A stretch of 64,000 nt of DNA from Streptomyces sp. NBC_00448 (GCF_036014115.1 NZ_CP107913.1:7247501-7311500); one strand, 5' to 3'; numbered from the stretch's first letter, positions 43,680-53,870 are shown. Notes: generated from the sequence alone by a model not told the origin. Translations and numbers: made by a program.

Positions 43680-44585
43680 GTGACTGACGCGCGCTCCGCC
43701 GACGCCCCCATCGCCTTCCTCAAGGGCCACGGCACCGAGAACGACTTCGTGATCGTCCCCGACCCGGACGGCCGGCTCGAACTGTCGGCGGGCGACGTGG
43801 CGCGGCTGTGCGACCGGCGGGCGGGCATCGGCGCCGACGGTCTGCTCAGGGTCGTGCGCTCCGCCGCTCATCCGGAGGCGGCCGCGCTCGCCGCCGAGGC
43901 CGAGTGGTTCATGGACTACCGCAACAGCGACGGCAGCATCGCCGAGATGTGCGGCAACGGCGTGCGGGTCTTCGCCCGCTATCTCCAGCGGACCGGACGC
44001 GCCGGCGCCGGGGACCTGGACATCGCCACCCGTGCCGGAGTGCGGCATGTCCACATCGGCAAGGACGGCGTGGACGGCACACCGGGCGACGTCACCGTCA
44101 CGATGGGGCCCGCCGAACTGCCCGGCGGCGCCGTCAACGTCGGTGTCGACGGCCGCACCTGGCCCGCCGTACACGTCAGCATGGGGAACCCGCACGCGGT
44201 GGCCTTCGTCGACGACCTGGACGACGCCGGCGACCTGCTGCGTGCACCCGCCGTCAGCCCTGGTTCGGCCTATCCGAACGGCACCAACGTCGAGTTCGTG
44301 GTCGACCGCGGCCCCGCCCATGTCGCCATGCGGGTGCACGAGCGCGGCTCGGGAGAGACCCGCTCCTGCGGCACCGGCGCGTGCGCGGTGATGGTCGCCG
44401 CCGCCCGCAGGGACGGTCTGGACCCCACTGCCACCGGCCAACCGGTCACCTACACCGTCGATGTGCCCGGCGGCCGTCTGGTGATCACCGAGCGCGCCGA
44501 CGGCGAGATCGAGATGACCGGTCCCGCCGTCATCCTCGCCGAGGGCACCGTCGACCCAGCCTGGCTCGCCGGCCCCGGGCGCTGA
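43680..44585 (+). CDS. dapF: Diaminopimelate epimerase
   Basis: A 301-aa cytoplasmic epimerase converting LL- to meso-diaminopimelate in lysine and peptidoglycan synthesis. The two catalytic cysteines are Cys91 (EMCGNGVR) and Cys230 (RSCGTGACA). Other family motifs are GTENDFVIV, MDYRNSDGS, GNPHAVAFV and PNGTNVEFV. Wall-type LL-DAP in streptomycetes makes this step important for lysine supply. The start codon GTG lacks a ribosome-binding site. Confidence 0.96.
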   Translation: MTDARSADAPIAFLKGHGTENDFVIVPDPDGRLELSAGDVARLCDRRAGIGADGLLRVVRSAAHPEAAALAAEAEWFMDYRNSDGSIAEMCGNGVRVFARYLQRTGRAGAGDLDIATRAGVRHVHIGKDGVDGTPGDVTVTMGPAELPGGAVNVGVDGRTWPAVHVSMGNPHAVAFVDDLDDAGDLLRAPAVSPGSAYPNGTNVEFVVDRGPAHVAMRVHERGSGETRSCGTGACAVMVAAARRDGLDPTATGQPVTYTVDVPGGRLVITERADGEIEMTGPAVILAEGTVDPAWLAGPGR

Positions 44586-44827
44586 CCCGGTGGCCCCCGG
44601 CGGTCCCTTTGCGGGCCGGCCTGGCACCGTCGGCGCCGGCTCGCACCACCCGAACCGGACGTATCAGGTCACCACACCCGTACGCCTTCCCTCGAACGGG
44701 TGATGGGGATCACTCTCGGCGAGAGCGTGGCAGCCGCACGTGGTGGGCTCGATAGCATCAATCACCGGCGCGGCCCCACGGGGCGTGGTGAGTTCCCGCA
44801 GCCGGTCCACGCTGCCGGGAGGCCCCG

Positions 44828-47035
44828 ATGAGCGCAGACAACGCGGTGAACGCGGAGAGTGCGGAGAACGCCGCCGATGTCGTCCGGCGCGGGCTGCGCC
44901 GGATCGATCTGCGCCGGATCGACCTCCGTCGTCTGGGCCGGGTGGCGCTCCTGGGGAGCAACGGCCACAGCAGGGGCCGCCTGCCCGGTGCCATCGAGCA
45001 TCTGATCAAGGTCCACCGCACCCGCCATCCCGAGGCCGGCCGCGAAGAGGTCGAGACCCTGCGCCGCGCCTATGTGCTCGCCGAGTCCTCGCACCGGGGG
45101 CAGACCCGCAAGAGCGGCGAGCCGTACATCACCCACCCGCTCGCGGTCACCCTCATCCTCGCCGAACTCGGCGCCGAGACCACCACATTGACCGCCTCGC
45201 TGCTCCACGACACCGTCGAGGACACCGAGGTGACGCTCGATCAGGTCCGGCGGGGTTTCGGCGAGGAGGTCAGCTATCTCGTCGACGGCGTCACCAAGCT
45301 GGAGAAGGTCGACTACGGTGCCGCCGCCGAACCCGAGACCTTCCGCAAGATGCTCGTCGCGACCGGCAACGACGTGCGGGTGATGTCGATCAAACTCGCC
45401 GACCGGCTGCACAACATGCGCACCCTCGGGGTGATGCGGCCCGAGAAGCAGGCCCGGATCGCCAAGGTCACCCGCGACGTGCTCATCCCGCTCGCCGAAC
45501 GACTCGGCGTGCAGGCGCTCAAGAGCGAACTGGAGGACCTGGTCTTCGCCATCCTCCACCCCGAGGAGCACGCCGGCACCCGCACGATGATCGAAGCGGC
45601 CGGGGCGCGGCCCGACCCCCTTTCCGTCGTCGCCGACGACCTGCGCGGTGTGCTGCGTGACGCGGGCATCGCCGCCGAGGTCGGCATCCGCCCCCGCCAC
45701 ACCGTGTCCGTGCACCGCCTGATGCTCAAGCGCGGCGTGACCGAACTGGGCGGCTGCGACTTCGGCCGCCTGCTCGTCCTCGTGGACGAGGACGCCGACT
45801 GCTACGCCGTGCTGGGCGAGCTCCATACCTGTTTCACCCCCGTCATCGCCGAGTTCAAGGACTTCATCGCCGCTCCCAAGTTCAACCTCTACCAATCGCT
45901 GCACACCGCCGTCGCCGACCGGCACGGCCGGATCGCCGAGGTGCTGGTGCGCACCAAGCGGATGCATCGTGTCGCCGAGGCCGGTGTGATCGCCCTCGGC
46001 GACCCCTACGCGGCCGAGGCCGCGCAGGGCCCGGAGGCGCCAGGCGCCTCCGGGGACGGCTGGGCGGACCCCGACCCCACCCAGCCGGGCTGGCTCGCCC
46101 GGCTGCTGGAGTGGCAGCGCGCCGCCCCGGACCCGGACACCTTCTGGACGGCGCTGCGCGACGACCTCGCCCAGGACCGCGAGATCACCGTCTTCACCAG
46201 CCAGGACGGAGACCGCTCCGGCACTCTCCGGCTGCCCGCGGGCGCGAGCTGCGTGGACGCCGCCTACGCCGTCCACGGCGAGGCCGGCCACGCCTGCGTC
46301 GGCGCGCGGGTCAACGGCAGGCTGGCGCCGCTCGGCACCCGCCTGCGCGACGGCGACGCTCTCCAGCTCCTGATGGACGACACCGCCGCGTCGGCGCGCG
46401 AGCCCGAAGGCCCCGACCCCGAATGGCTGGAGCACGCGACCACTCCGGCCGCCCGGATCGCCATCACCGGCTGGCTGGCGCTGCACCCGACCGCGACCGG
46501 CGGGGCCCGGCCGGCCGCCGCGCCCGCCGCCCGTCCGCTGCCAGCGGTCGACAGCACGCCGGACACCGACCCGGTGGCCGTCACCGACCTGCCCGGCGCC
46601 GCGGTGCGGCTGGCGCGCTGCTGTACGCCGGTGCCGCCGGACCGCGTGACCGGGTTCGTGATCCGCGGCGGGACCGTCGCGGTGCACCGGGCCGGGTGTC
46701 CGGCCGGCTCCCGTATGGCGGCGGCCGGGCGGACCGCCGTGCCCGTCCGATGGCGTGACGGCACCTCCGCCGGGAACTTCCGCGCCACCGTCCTGGCCGA
46801 AGCGCTCAGCCGGCCGAGACTGCTCGCCGACCTCACCGAGGTGATCGCCGCCCAGGGGATCGGCATCGTCTCCGCGGCCGTGGAGCCGCCGCAGGAGCAT
46901 CGGGTCCGGCACACCTACACCGTGGAACTGCCCGCGCCCGAAGCTCTCGCCGGGCTGATGCGGGCCATGAAGTCGGTGCCGGGCGTGTACGACGTCTACC
47001 GCGCCCAGCCTGCTGTCGCTGCTGTTCGTAACTGA
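44828..47035 (+). CDS. rshA: RelA/SpoT-homologue (Rsh) with intact hydrolase and altered synthetase
   Basis: A 735-aa second Rsh enzyme; in S. coelicolor RshA makes ppGpp under phosphate limitation. The HD hydrolase (about 80-230) is complete: HRGQTRKSGEPYITHPLAV, His127-Asp128 (LLHDTVEDT) and LADRLHNMRTL. The synthetase half keeps PKFNLYQSLHT and an E in EVLVRT. The usual GRPKHxYSIYRKM is RPRHTVSVHRLM here, so two expected lysines are R and L, and the H-x-AE-x-GIAAHWKYK segment reads HRVAEAGVIALG. TGS (about 450-520) and ACT domains follow. Synthetase activity is therefore uncertain. GGGAGG 5 nt before ATG supports the start. Confidence 0.85.
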   Translation: MSADNAVNAESAENAADVVRRGLRRIDLRRIDLRRLGRVALLGSNGHSRGRLPGAIEHLIKVHRTRHPEAGREEVETLRRAYVLAESSHRGQTRKSGEPYITHPLAVTLILAELGAETTTLTASLLHDTVEDTEVTLDQVRRGFGEEVSYLVDGVTKLEKVDYGAAAEPETFRKMLVATGNDVRVMSIKLADRLHNMRTLGVMRPEKQARIAKVTRDVLIPLAERLGVQALKSELEDLVFAILHPEEHAGTRTMIEAAGARPDPLSVVADDLRGVLRDAGIAAEVGIRPRHTVSVHRLMLKRGVTELGGCDFGRLLVLVDEDADCYAVLGELHTCFTPVIAEFKDFIAAPKFNLYQSLHTAVADRHGRIAEVLVRTKRMHRVAEAGVIALGDPYAAEAAQGPEAPGASGDGWADPDPTQPGWLARLLEWQRAAPDPDTFWTALRDDLAQDREITVFTSQDGDRSGTLRLPAGASCVDAAYAVHGEAGHACVGARVNGRLAPLGTRLRDGDALQLLMDDTAASAREPEGPDPEWLEHATTPAARIAITGWLALHPTATGGARPAAAPAARPLPAVDSTPDTDPVAVTDLPGAAVRLARCCTPVPPDRVTGFVIRGGTVAVHRAGCPAGSRMAAAGRTAVPVRWRDGTSAGNFRATVLAEALSRPRLLADLTEVIAAQGIGIVSAAVEPPQEHRVRHTYTVELPAPEALAGLMRAMKSVPGVYDVYRAQPAVAAVRN

Positions 47036-47252
47036 TCACACTGGGTAAACGGGCGGTCGCTTCCCGCTGTTCCCGGATTTCGTCACTCCTGCGGGTGATC
47101 CTGTGCGGATTTCGTTCGGAATGCGAACTTCTCGCGGAACCGGCTGCCGGTCGGACCGAAAGTCGCGTGACCCTTCCGCCCCGGCGTGCGACCATCGAAG
47201 GTAACGGCGCCACCACGGCTGCCGGCCACTGACCGTACGACCGAAGGACCCG

Positions 47253-48752
47253 ATGACCTCCAACGCTTCCTCCTCTTCTTCGAACAACCGCCAGCGCCTC
47301 CCGGAGAGCCTTCGGGCCGACGCCCTGATGGAAGAGGACGCGGCCTGGAGCCACGAGATCGACGAGGATCGGGACGGCGACCAGTTCGACCGCTCCGACC
47401 GCGCGTCTCTGCGCCGGGTCGTCGGACTCTCCACCGAGCTGGAGGACGTCACCGAGGTCGAGTACCGGCAGCTCCGTCTGGAGCGCGTGGTGCTCGTCGG
47501 GGTGTGGACCTCCGGCACCGTCGACGACGCCGACAACTCGCTGGCCGAGCTCGCCGCCCTCGCCGAGACCGCGGGCGCCATCGTGCTGGACGGCGTGGTC
47601 CAGCGCCGCGACAAGCCGGACCCGGCCACGTACATCGGCTCCGGCAAGGCGCAGGAGCTGCGGGACATCGTCGTCGAGACCGGCGCCGACACCGTGGTCT
47701 GCGACGGTGAGCTGAGCCCCGGCCAGCTGATCCACCTCGAGGACGTCGTCAAGGTCAAGGTGGTCGACCGCACCGCGCTGATCCTGGACATCTTCGCCCA
47801 GCACGCCAAGTCCCGTGAGGGCAAGGCGCAGGTCTCGCTCGCGCAGATGCAGTACATGCTGCCGAGGCTGCGCGGCTGGGGCCAGTCGCTGTCCCGGCAG
47901 ATGGGTGGCGGTGGCTCCGGCTCCTCGGGCGGCGGCATGGCCACCCGCGGACCCGGTGAGACCAAGATCGAGACCGACCGGCGGCGCATCCGCGAGAAGA
48001 TGGCCAAGATGCGCCGGGAGATCGCGGAGATGAAGACCGGCCGCGACCTCAAGCGCCAGGAGCGACGGCGCCACAAGGTTCCGTCCGTGGCCATCGCCGG
48101 CTACACCAACGCGGGCAAGTCCTCGCTGCTCAACCGGCTCACCGGCGCCGGAGTCCTGGTGGAGAACGCCCTGTTCGCCACCCTGGACCCGACCGTCCGG
48201 CGCGCCGAGACGCCCAGCGGGCGGCTCTACACGCTCGCCGACACGGTCGGGTTCGTCCGGCACCTGCCGCACCACCTGGTCGAGGCGTTCCGCTCCACCA
48301 TGGAGGAGGTCGGCGACGCCGACCTGATCGTGCACGTGGTGGACGGCTCGCACCCGGTGCCCGAGGAGCAACTGGCCGCGGTCCGCGAGGTGTTCCGCGA
48401 CGTCGGCGCACTCCAGGTGCCGGAGATCGTGGTGGTCAACAAGGCTGACGCGGCCGACCCGCTGGTCCTCCAGCGGCTGTTGCGGGCCGAGAAGCACGCC
48501 ATCGCGGTGTCCGCGCGCAGCGGGCAGGGCATCGACGAGCTTCTCGAGATCATCGACGACGCGCTGCCGCGCCCGCAGGTGGAGATCGAGGCCCTGGTGC
48601 CTTACACCCACGGCGGGTTGGTCTCCCGGGCGCATGCCAACGGCGAGGTGCTCTCCGAGGAGCACACCGGCGAAGGCACCCTGCTGCGGGTGCGGGTACA
48701 CGAGGATCTGGCCGCCGAGCTGGCGCCGTTCACCCTCGCCGCCCAGCACTGA
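47253..48752 (+). CDS. hflX: HflX GTPase
   Basis: A 499-aa ribosome-associated GTPase that splits stalled or stress-inactivated ribosomes. The N-terminal HflX domain includes GTVDDADNSLAELAALAETAG and YIGSGKAQEL. A Gly-rich loop precedes GPGETKIETDRRRIREK. The G domain has G1 GYTNAGKSS (283-291), G3 DTVGF and G4 NKAD. ATG 47253 has GAAGGA 5 nt upstream. It is followed by a perfect 19-bp terminator hairpin. Confidence 0.96.
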   Translation: MTSNASSSSSNNRQRLPESLRADALMEEDAAWSHEIDEDRDGDQFDRSDRASLRRVVGLSTELEDVTEVEYRQLRLERVVLVGVWTSGTVDDADNSLAELAALAETAGAIVLDGVVQRRDKPDPATYIGSGKAQELRDIVVETGADTVVCDGELSPGQLIHLEDVVKVKVVDRTALILDIFAQHAKSREGKAQVSLAQMQYMLPRLRGWGQSLSRQMGGGGSGSSGGGMATRGPGETKIETDRRRIREKMAKMRREIAEMKTGRDLKRQERRRHKVPSVAIAGYTNAGKSSLLNRLTGAGVLVENALFATLDPTVRRAETPSGRLYTLADTVGFVRHLPHHLVEAFRSTMEEVGDADLIVHVVDGSHPVPEEQLAAVREVFRDVGALQVPEIVVVNKADAADPLVLQRLLRAEKHAIAVSARSGQGIDELLEIIDDALPRPQVEIEALVPYTHGGLVSRAHANGEVLSEEHTGEGTLLRVRVHEDLAAELAPFTLAAQH

Positions 48753-48803
48753 CCGGAGTTCGACCGGCCACCGGGCCGAGGTTCGCCTCCTGGGCGCACA
48801 ACA

Positions 48804-48844
48804 ACGGGTAAGGGTCCGCCTCTTGGAGGCGGACCCTTACCCGT
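48804..48844 (+). terminator. Bidirectional terminator between hflX and protease gene
   Basis: A perfect 19-bp inverted repeat (48804-48822 with 48826-48844) has a 3-nt TTG loop. It sits between two convergent stops. Confidence 0.9.
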
Positions 48845-48869
48845 CACTGCGCTGTCACCATCACCCGGC

Positions 48870-50045
48870 TCAGCTGAACTTCTTGCTCACTCCGTCGTAG
48901 AGCTTCTTCGCGTCCGCGCCCAGCCGGGGCCCCGCCAGCCACGTTGCCGTGATCGGGCCGATCGAGGTGTTGCTGACCAGCCCCTGCTTGCCGTCCGGCA
49001 TCGTGGCGAACCACCCGCCACCGGAGGCACCGCCGGTCATCGTGCAGCCGAGCCGGTACTCCGTCGGTGCCGAGGCGAGCAGCGACAGCCGGCCCGGCTT
49101 GCCCTGGCAGGCGTACATCCGCTGGCCGTCGTAAGGCGCCTCCGCCGGGTAACCCCATGCGCCGATGGTCTTGATCTGCGTCGTCGAGGGAGCGTCGAAC
49201 CACACCGGCATCGCCGCCCCGACCGTCTCCTGCAGCGACTTGCCGCCGGAGCCCTTCGCGGGCGTCACGTGCAGCACCGCGAAGTCGTACGGCGAACCGC
49301 CGCCGCCCTCCTCGGAGCCGGAGGCGATCCACTCGTCCGAGGTGCCGGCCCAGTCCGCCCACCACACGCCGTACGGCGCGAGCTTGTCCACCCCCGCGTT
49401 CGCCAGCGCGGCCGCGCTCTGACCGGCGTCGTTGTAGTCGGGCACGAAGGCGATGTTGCGGTACCAACCTCCGCTCTTGCCCGCGTGGACGCAGTGCCCG
49501 GCCGTCCACACCAGGTTCGACTTGCCCGGGTGCGCCGGATCGTCGACCACCGTGGCCGAGCAGACCATGGGCCCCTTCGGGCTGTCGAAGAAGAGCTTGC
49601 CGACCGCCGGCGCGTTGTCGTGGTACGGCGAGCCGACCTTCCTGGCCGCCTCGGGCGCCGGCACCGGGTCGGTCTTCCCCTGGTCGGCGGGCACATCCGC
49701 GGGCACCTGCTTGTCGTCCTGACCGGCGCCCTTCATCCGGTCGTTGCTCCACAGACCGTCGATCACCGGGTTGACGAAGTCCTGGGCCTTGCGCAGCCAC
49801 GACGACTTGTCCCAGTTCTTCCAGCCGCCGTCCTTGTACGCCTGTTCCCACTTCTTCAGGTCGCCGAGGCTCGTGGGCAGTGACGTAGGCAGCTTGGGCA
49901 ATGTCTTCCTGGCCGCCGCGGTGGCGCTCGGCGATGTCGTCGCCTTGGCGTCGTCATTGCTCCCGGACGGCCCGCACGCGGTGGCCGCGCCCGCGAGAAG
50001 TGCCGCGGCCGCCACGGCGATCAGCGGCCTGCGTATCGATGGCAT
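48870..50045 (-). CDS. Secreted trypsin-like serine protease, probable lipoprotein
   Basis: The product is 391 aa. The signal sequence (MPSIRRPLIAVAAAALLAG) leads to Cys24 followed by GPSGSND, a likely lipidation site although the lipobox (ATAC) is not ideal. A Ser/Thr/Pro-rich spacer and a Trp-rich stretch precede the chymotrypsin-fold domain. The triad is His184 (WTAGHC), Asp254 (PYDFAVLHV) and Ser341 (TGGASGGGW). Substrate is unknown. The start at 50045 places the signal peptide at the N-terminus; the longer frame is not credible. It is divergent from the siderophore cassette. Confidence 0.9.
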   Translation of the reverse strand: MPSIRRPLIAVAAAALLAGAATACGPSGSNDDAKATTSPSATAAARKTLPKLPTSLPTSLGDLKKWEQAYKDGGWKNWDKSSWLRKAQDFVNPVIDGLWSNDRMKGAGQDDKQVPADVPADQGKTDPVPAPEAARKVGSPYHDNAPAVGKLFFDSPKGPMVCSATVVDDPAHPGKSNLVWTAGHCVHAGKSGGWYRNIAFVPDYNDAGQSAAALANAGVDKLAPYGVWWADWAGTSDEWIASGSEEGGGGSPYDFAVLHVTPAKGSGGKSLQETVGAAMPVWFDAPSTTQIKTIGAWGYPAEAPYDGQRMYACQGKPGRLSLLASAPTEYRLGCTMTGGASGGGWFATMPDGKQGLVSNTSIGPITATWLAGPRLGADAKKLYDGVSKKFS

Positions 50046-50224
50046 GGACGTATGTCCCCCTGATTCGTGCGTTCGTGGCTCGTGTGCTGCCTGATTCATG
50101 GACGGCACCGGACCTGTGGGCGGTTCCGCGCGGGAAAGTCGGGCGACGGCCCGTGATCGGTCGGTGACCGCGTCGTTAGTACGGATGGGGGACGGACGGA
50201 ACGCCGAGCAGGAGGAGAGCACAC

Positions 50225-51697
50225 GTGGCGGCCACTTCGAGCGTGCCGGGACAACTTACGGCACCCGACGAAGACTTCGGTGCGGGGGAGGCGATCCTGC
50301 GCAGACAGGCACAGCGCGAGTCCGCGGCGCGCACGTACGCGCGGTCGCTGCCCGTGGTGCCGGTCCGCGCCCGCGGGATGACCATCGAGGGCGCCGACGG
50401 CCGTCGCTACCTGGACTGCCTGTCAGGCGCGGGCACGCTGGCGCTCGGCCACAACCACCCGGTGGTCCTGGAGGCGGTCAGGCGGGTGCTGGACTCCGGC
50501 GCGCCCCTGCACGTCCTGGACCTCGCCACGCCCGTGAAGGACGACTTCACCACCGCCCTGTTCGAGACGCTGCCACCGGCGCTCGCCGACCACGGCCGCA
50601 TCCAGTTCTGCGGCCCGGCCGGCACCGACGCGGTCGAGGCGGCCATCAAGCTCGCCCGGATCGCCACCGGCCGGACCGGCCTGCTCGCCTTCTCCGGCGC
50701 GTACCACGGCATGACCGCGGCAGCCCTCGCGGCCACCGGCGACACCGACGCGCGAGCCACCGCCGAGGCGGACGCGCGCGTCACCCGGCTGCCGTATCCG
50801 TACGACTACCGCTGCCCGTTCGGGACCGGGGGCGAGCGCGGTGCCGAGCTGTCCGCGCGGCTGACGGCCAGTCTGCTCGACGACCCCAAGGGCGGCGTGC
50901 AGCAGCCCGCGGCGATGCTGCTGGAGCCCGTCCAGGGCGAGGGCGGTGTCATCCCGGCCCCGGACTCCTGGCTGCGCCGGATGCGGGAGATCACCGCGGC
51001 CCGCGGCATCCCGCTGATCGCCGACGAGGTGCAGACCGGAGTCGGCCGCACCGGTACGTTCTGGGCGGTCGAGCGAAGCGGCATCGTGCCCGACGTGATG
51101 GTGCTGTCCAAAGCCATCGGCGGCAGCCTGCCGCTCGCGGTGATCGTCTACCGCGAGGAACTGGACGCCTGGCATCCAGGTGCCCATGCCGGCACCTTCC
51201 GCGGGAACCAACTCGCCATGGCCGCGGGCACCGCCACGATCCGCTACGTGGCGCGGAACGCGCTGCACGAGCGGGCCGAGGAGATCGGGTCCCGCATCCT
51301 GCGCCGGCTGCGCGGCCTGGCCGCCCACCACGCCTGCATCGGCGACGTGCGTGGCCGCGGCCTGATGATCGGCGTCGAACTTGTCGACACCGGCGCCGAG
51401 CCCGACGACCGCGGGGCGCTGCCCGCCGCGCCGCGTCTCGCCGCCCGCGTCCAGCAGGAGGCCCTGCGGCGCGGTCTGATCATCGAACTGGGTGGTCGGC
51501 ACTCCAGCGTCGTACGGCTGCTGCCACCGCTGACGATCACCGACGAGCAGGCCGAAGCCGTACTGGACCGGCTCTCCGACGCCATCGCCGCCGCCGACGT
51601 GCCCGACGCCGGCAGCCGTGGCGGCCCCATCGGCGGGCGGGCCAAGGGGATCGACACCCTGCGCACGAGCGAGGCACAGCCGGCGGGCACCCCGTGA
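50225..51697 (+). CDS. Class III aminotransferase, diaminobutyrate--2-oxoglutarate type
   Basis: A 490-aa PLP enzyme, likely making L-2,4-diaminobutyrate from aspartate semialdehyde for siderophore assembly. Motifs: CLSGAGTLALGHNHP, FCGPAGTDAVEAAIKLAR, SGAYHGMT, LIADEVQTGVGRTG and the Schiff-base Lys296 (VLSKAIGG). The closest function by pattern is the DABA aminotransferase found in rhizobactin and schizokinen pathways (RhbA). GGAGGAGAG lies about 6 nt before GTG 50225. First gene of a four-gene co-directional cassette. Confidence 0.88.
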   Translation: MAATSSVPGQLTAPDEDFGAGEAILRRQAQRESAARTYARSLPVVPVRARGMTIEGADGRRYLDCLSGAGTLALGHNHPVVLEAVRRVLDSGAPLHVLDLATPVKDDFTTALFETLPPALADHGRIQFCGPAGTDAVEAAIKLARIATGRTGLLAFSGAYHGMTAAALAATGDTDARATAEADARVTRLPYPYDYRCPFGTGGERGAELSARLTASLLDDPKGGVQQPAAMLLEPVQGEGGVIPAPDSWLRRMREITAARGIPLIADEVQTGVGRTGTFWAVERSGIVPDVMVLSKAIGGSLPLAVIVYREELDAWHPGAHAGTFRGNQLAMAAGTATIRYVARNALHERAEEIGSRILRRLRGLAAHHACIGDVRGRGLMIGVELVDTGAEPDDRGALPAAPRLAARVQQEALRRGLIIELGGRHSSVVRLLPPLTITDEQAEAVLDRLSDAIAAADVPDAGSRGGPIGGRAKGIDTLRTSEAQPAGTP

Positions 51698-51961
51698 GGG
51701 CGACCACCGCACCGCGGGCACGCCGGCGCGCAGGACGCCGATCCCCGCTCCGCTGGGCCGGTCGGCCCCTGACCGCGCCACGACCTGGCTGCAACGGTGG
51801 GGCGCGGCAGCCGTGTCCCACCGCGTGCCACGCCGAGCCGTCGCCTCGGCGCACGGCGCCGCCGCCCCGAAGCGCACCGACCCACCAAGGCACATCACCC
51901 CCGCCCCCGTACAGCACTGCCGCACCGCCGTACCGCCGTAACGACAAGTGAGGCCCCTGGC

Positions 51962-53785
51962 ATGACCGCACCCGTGGACCCCGCCGGCACCGACCGCCAT
52001 GACACCGCCACCTCCGTGCCGCCCCAGCGGGCACGCACCCCCCGGATCGTGACCGGTCCCGACCCGCTGGCTCGCGAGGAGCCGTACGCCGTGGCCGACG
52101 CGGCCGGCACCGAGGCACTGCTGCGCTGCTGGACCCGCGAGAAGGGCCTGGCGCAGCCGGCCGACGGGCTGCTGCGGGTGCCGCTGCCGGCGGCGGGCAC
52201 CGCGGCCGGTGCGGTCGTCCACCACTGGTCCGCCACCGGCCACCACCGCTTCGGGCCCGTCCGGCTCACCACGGCCGACCAGCGGCCGCTGACCGCGGTC
52301 GAACTCGCCGCGCTGCTGGCCCGGGAGAGCGGCGCCGACCCGGCGGAGGGCGCCGACCTGGTCGCAAGGGTGGCGGACTCGGTACGCCGGACCGCCGTCT
52401 TCGTCACCGCCCGGCGCGAACGCCCCGGCCACGGTGATCCCGAACTGCCGTTCCTCGACTCCGAGCAGGCGCTGATCCTCGGCCACCCGCTGCACCCGAC
52501 GCCCAAGAGCCGCGACGGCCTGGGCGACGCCGAGTCGGCGGCCTACTCGCCCGAGCTGCGCGGCGCCTTCCCGCTGCACTGGTTCGCGGTGGACCGCTCG
52601 CTGCTCGCCACCGATTCGGCGTGGACCGATCGCGGCCGTCCGGTGTCCGCGCCCGACCTGCTCACGGCGCTGGCCGGACCCGGCCCTGAGCTGCCCGCCG
52701 GTACCGCACCGCTGCCGTTGCACCCGTGGCAGGCACGCGAGGTCCGCCATCGGCCGGCCGTACAGGAGCTGTTCGACGCCGGGCTGCTGCACGACCTGGG
52801 CACCCTCGGGGAGCCTTGGCACCCCACCTCGTCGGTGCGTACGGTCTACCGGTCGGGTGAACAGGTCATGTTGAAGCTGTCGCTGGCCCTGCGCATCACC
52901 AACTCCCGCCGGGAGAACCTCCGCAAGGAGCTGCTGCGCGGCACCGAGGTGCACCGGCTGCTGCGCAGCGGGCTGGCCGCCCGCTGGCACGAGGCCTATC
53001 CCCGGTTCGACATCGTTCGTGACCCCGCCTGGCTGGGCGTGGACGACAGGGACGGCCGCCCGCTGACCGGTCTTGACGTCGCCCTGCGGCACAACCCGTT
53101 CGGGCCCGGCGCGCAGGCGCACTGCGTGGCCGGACTGACCTCCCCGCGGCCCTGGCCACGACTGCCCGCACCGGCGCTGGCCTCCCGGCTCGCGGTGCTC
53201 GTCGGCCGCCTCTCCGAGCGGAGCGGACGGCCGGGGACCGCGGTCGCCACCGAGTGGTTCCTGCGCTACCTCGACGAGGTGGTCCGGCCGGCACTATGGC
53301 TGGACGGCGAGGCGGGCATCGCGCTCGAGGCGCACCAGCAGAACACCATCGTGCTGCTCGACGCCGACGGCTGGCCGCGCGGCGGCCGCTACCGCGACAA
53401 CCAGGGCTACTACTTCCGCGAGTCGCACCGCGACGCCCTGGAACGCCAACTGCCCGGCATCGGCGCCCACAGCGACACCTTCGTCGCCGACGAGGTGGCC
53501 GACGAGCGCTTCGCCTACTACCTCGGCATCAACAACGTCCTCGGCCTGATCGGCGCCTTCGGGGCGCAGCGGCTCGCCGACGAGGAAGTGCTGCTCGCCG
53601 CCTTCCGCCGCTTCCTCGCGGGCGTGGCGGGCGGCTCCAGCCGCCTTCCCGAGCGACTGCTGCACAGCCCGCAACTGCGCTGCAAGGCCAACCTGCTGAC
53701 CCGGCTGCACGGAATGGACGAACTCGTCGGGCCGGTCGACACCCAGTCCGTGTACGTCACCCTGCCCAACCCGCTGGCCCGCTGA
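51962..53785 (+). CDS. IucA/IucC-family NIS siderophore synthetase, first
   Basis: A 607-aa ATP-dependent synthetase that condenses a carboxylate such as citrate with an amine. Family features include GHPLHPTPKSRDGLG, LPLHPWQAREV, PTSSVRTVYRSG, KLSLALRITNSRRE and the C-terminal EAHQQNTIVLLDADGWP, RDNQGYYFR stretches. The latter LLDADG/RDNQG block is typical of IucA and type A enzymes. The start ATG is 264 nt after the aminotransferase stop, an unusually wide gap inside an operon. Confidence 0.92.
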   Translation: MTAPVDPAGTDRHDTATSVPPQRARTPRIVTGPDPLAREEPYAVADAAGTEALLRCWTREKGLAQPADGLLRVPLPAAGTAAGAVVHHWSATGHHRFGPVRLTTADQRPLTAVELAALLARESGADPAEGADLVARVADSVRRTAVFVTARRERPGHGDPELPFLDSEQALILGHPLHPTPKSRDGLGDAESAAYSPELRGAFPLHWFAVDRSLLATDSAWTDRGRPVSAPDLLTALAGPGPELPAGTAPLPLHPWQAREVRHRPAVQELFDAGLLHDLGTLGEPWHPTSSVRTVYRSGEQVMLKLSLALRITNSRRENLRKELLRGTEVHRLLRSGLAARWHEAYPRFDIVRDPAWLGVDDRDGRPLTGLDVALRHNPFGPGAQAHCVAGLTSPRPWPRLPAPALASRLAVLVGRLSERSGRPGTAVATEWFLRYLDEVVRPALWLDGEAGIALEAHQQNTIVLLDADGWPRGGRYRDNQGYYFRESHRDALERQLPGIGAHSDTFVADEVADERFAYYLGINNVLGLIGAFGAQRLADEEVLLAAFRRFLAGVAGGSSRLPERLLHSPQLRCKANLLTRLHGMDELVGPVDTQSVYVTLPNPLAR

Positions 53786-53870
53786 GCGGCGGCACGCACC
53801 ACCGCCGACCGGCCTCTACGCCCCGCCCGCGCGGCCCTTCCGCGCCCGACCGGGACAGGAAGGAGTTCCG

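Noticed and set aside
50046..50224. Iron-box search upstream of the siderophore cassette
   Set aside because: No TTAGGTTAGGCTAACCTAA-like site is visible, so no iron regulator site is annotated.
51694..51951. 85-codon frame starting at a GTG that overlaps the aminotransferase stop
   Set aside because: The GTGA overlap looks like coupling, but the product is a random Arg/Pro/Ala string without family resemblance and no ribosome-binding site; the gap is more likely an operon leader.
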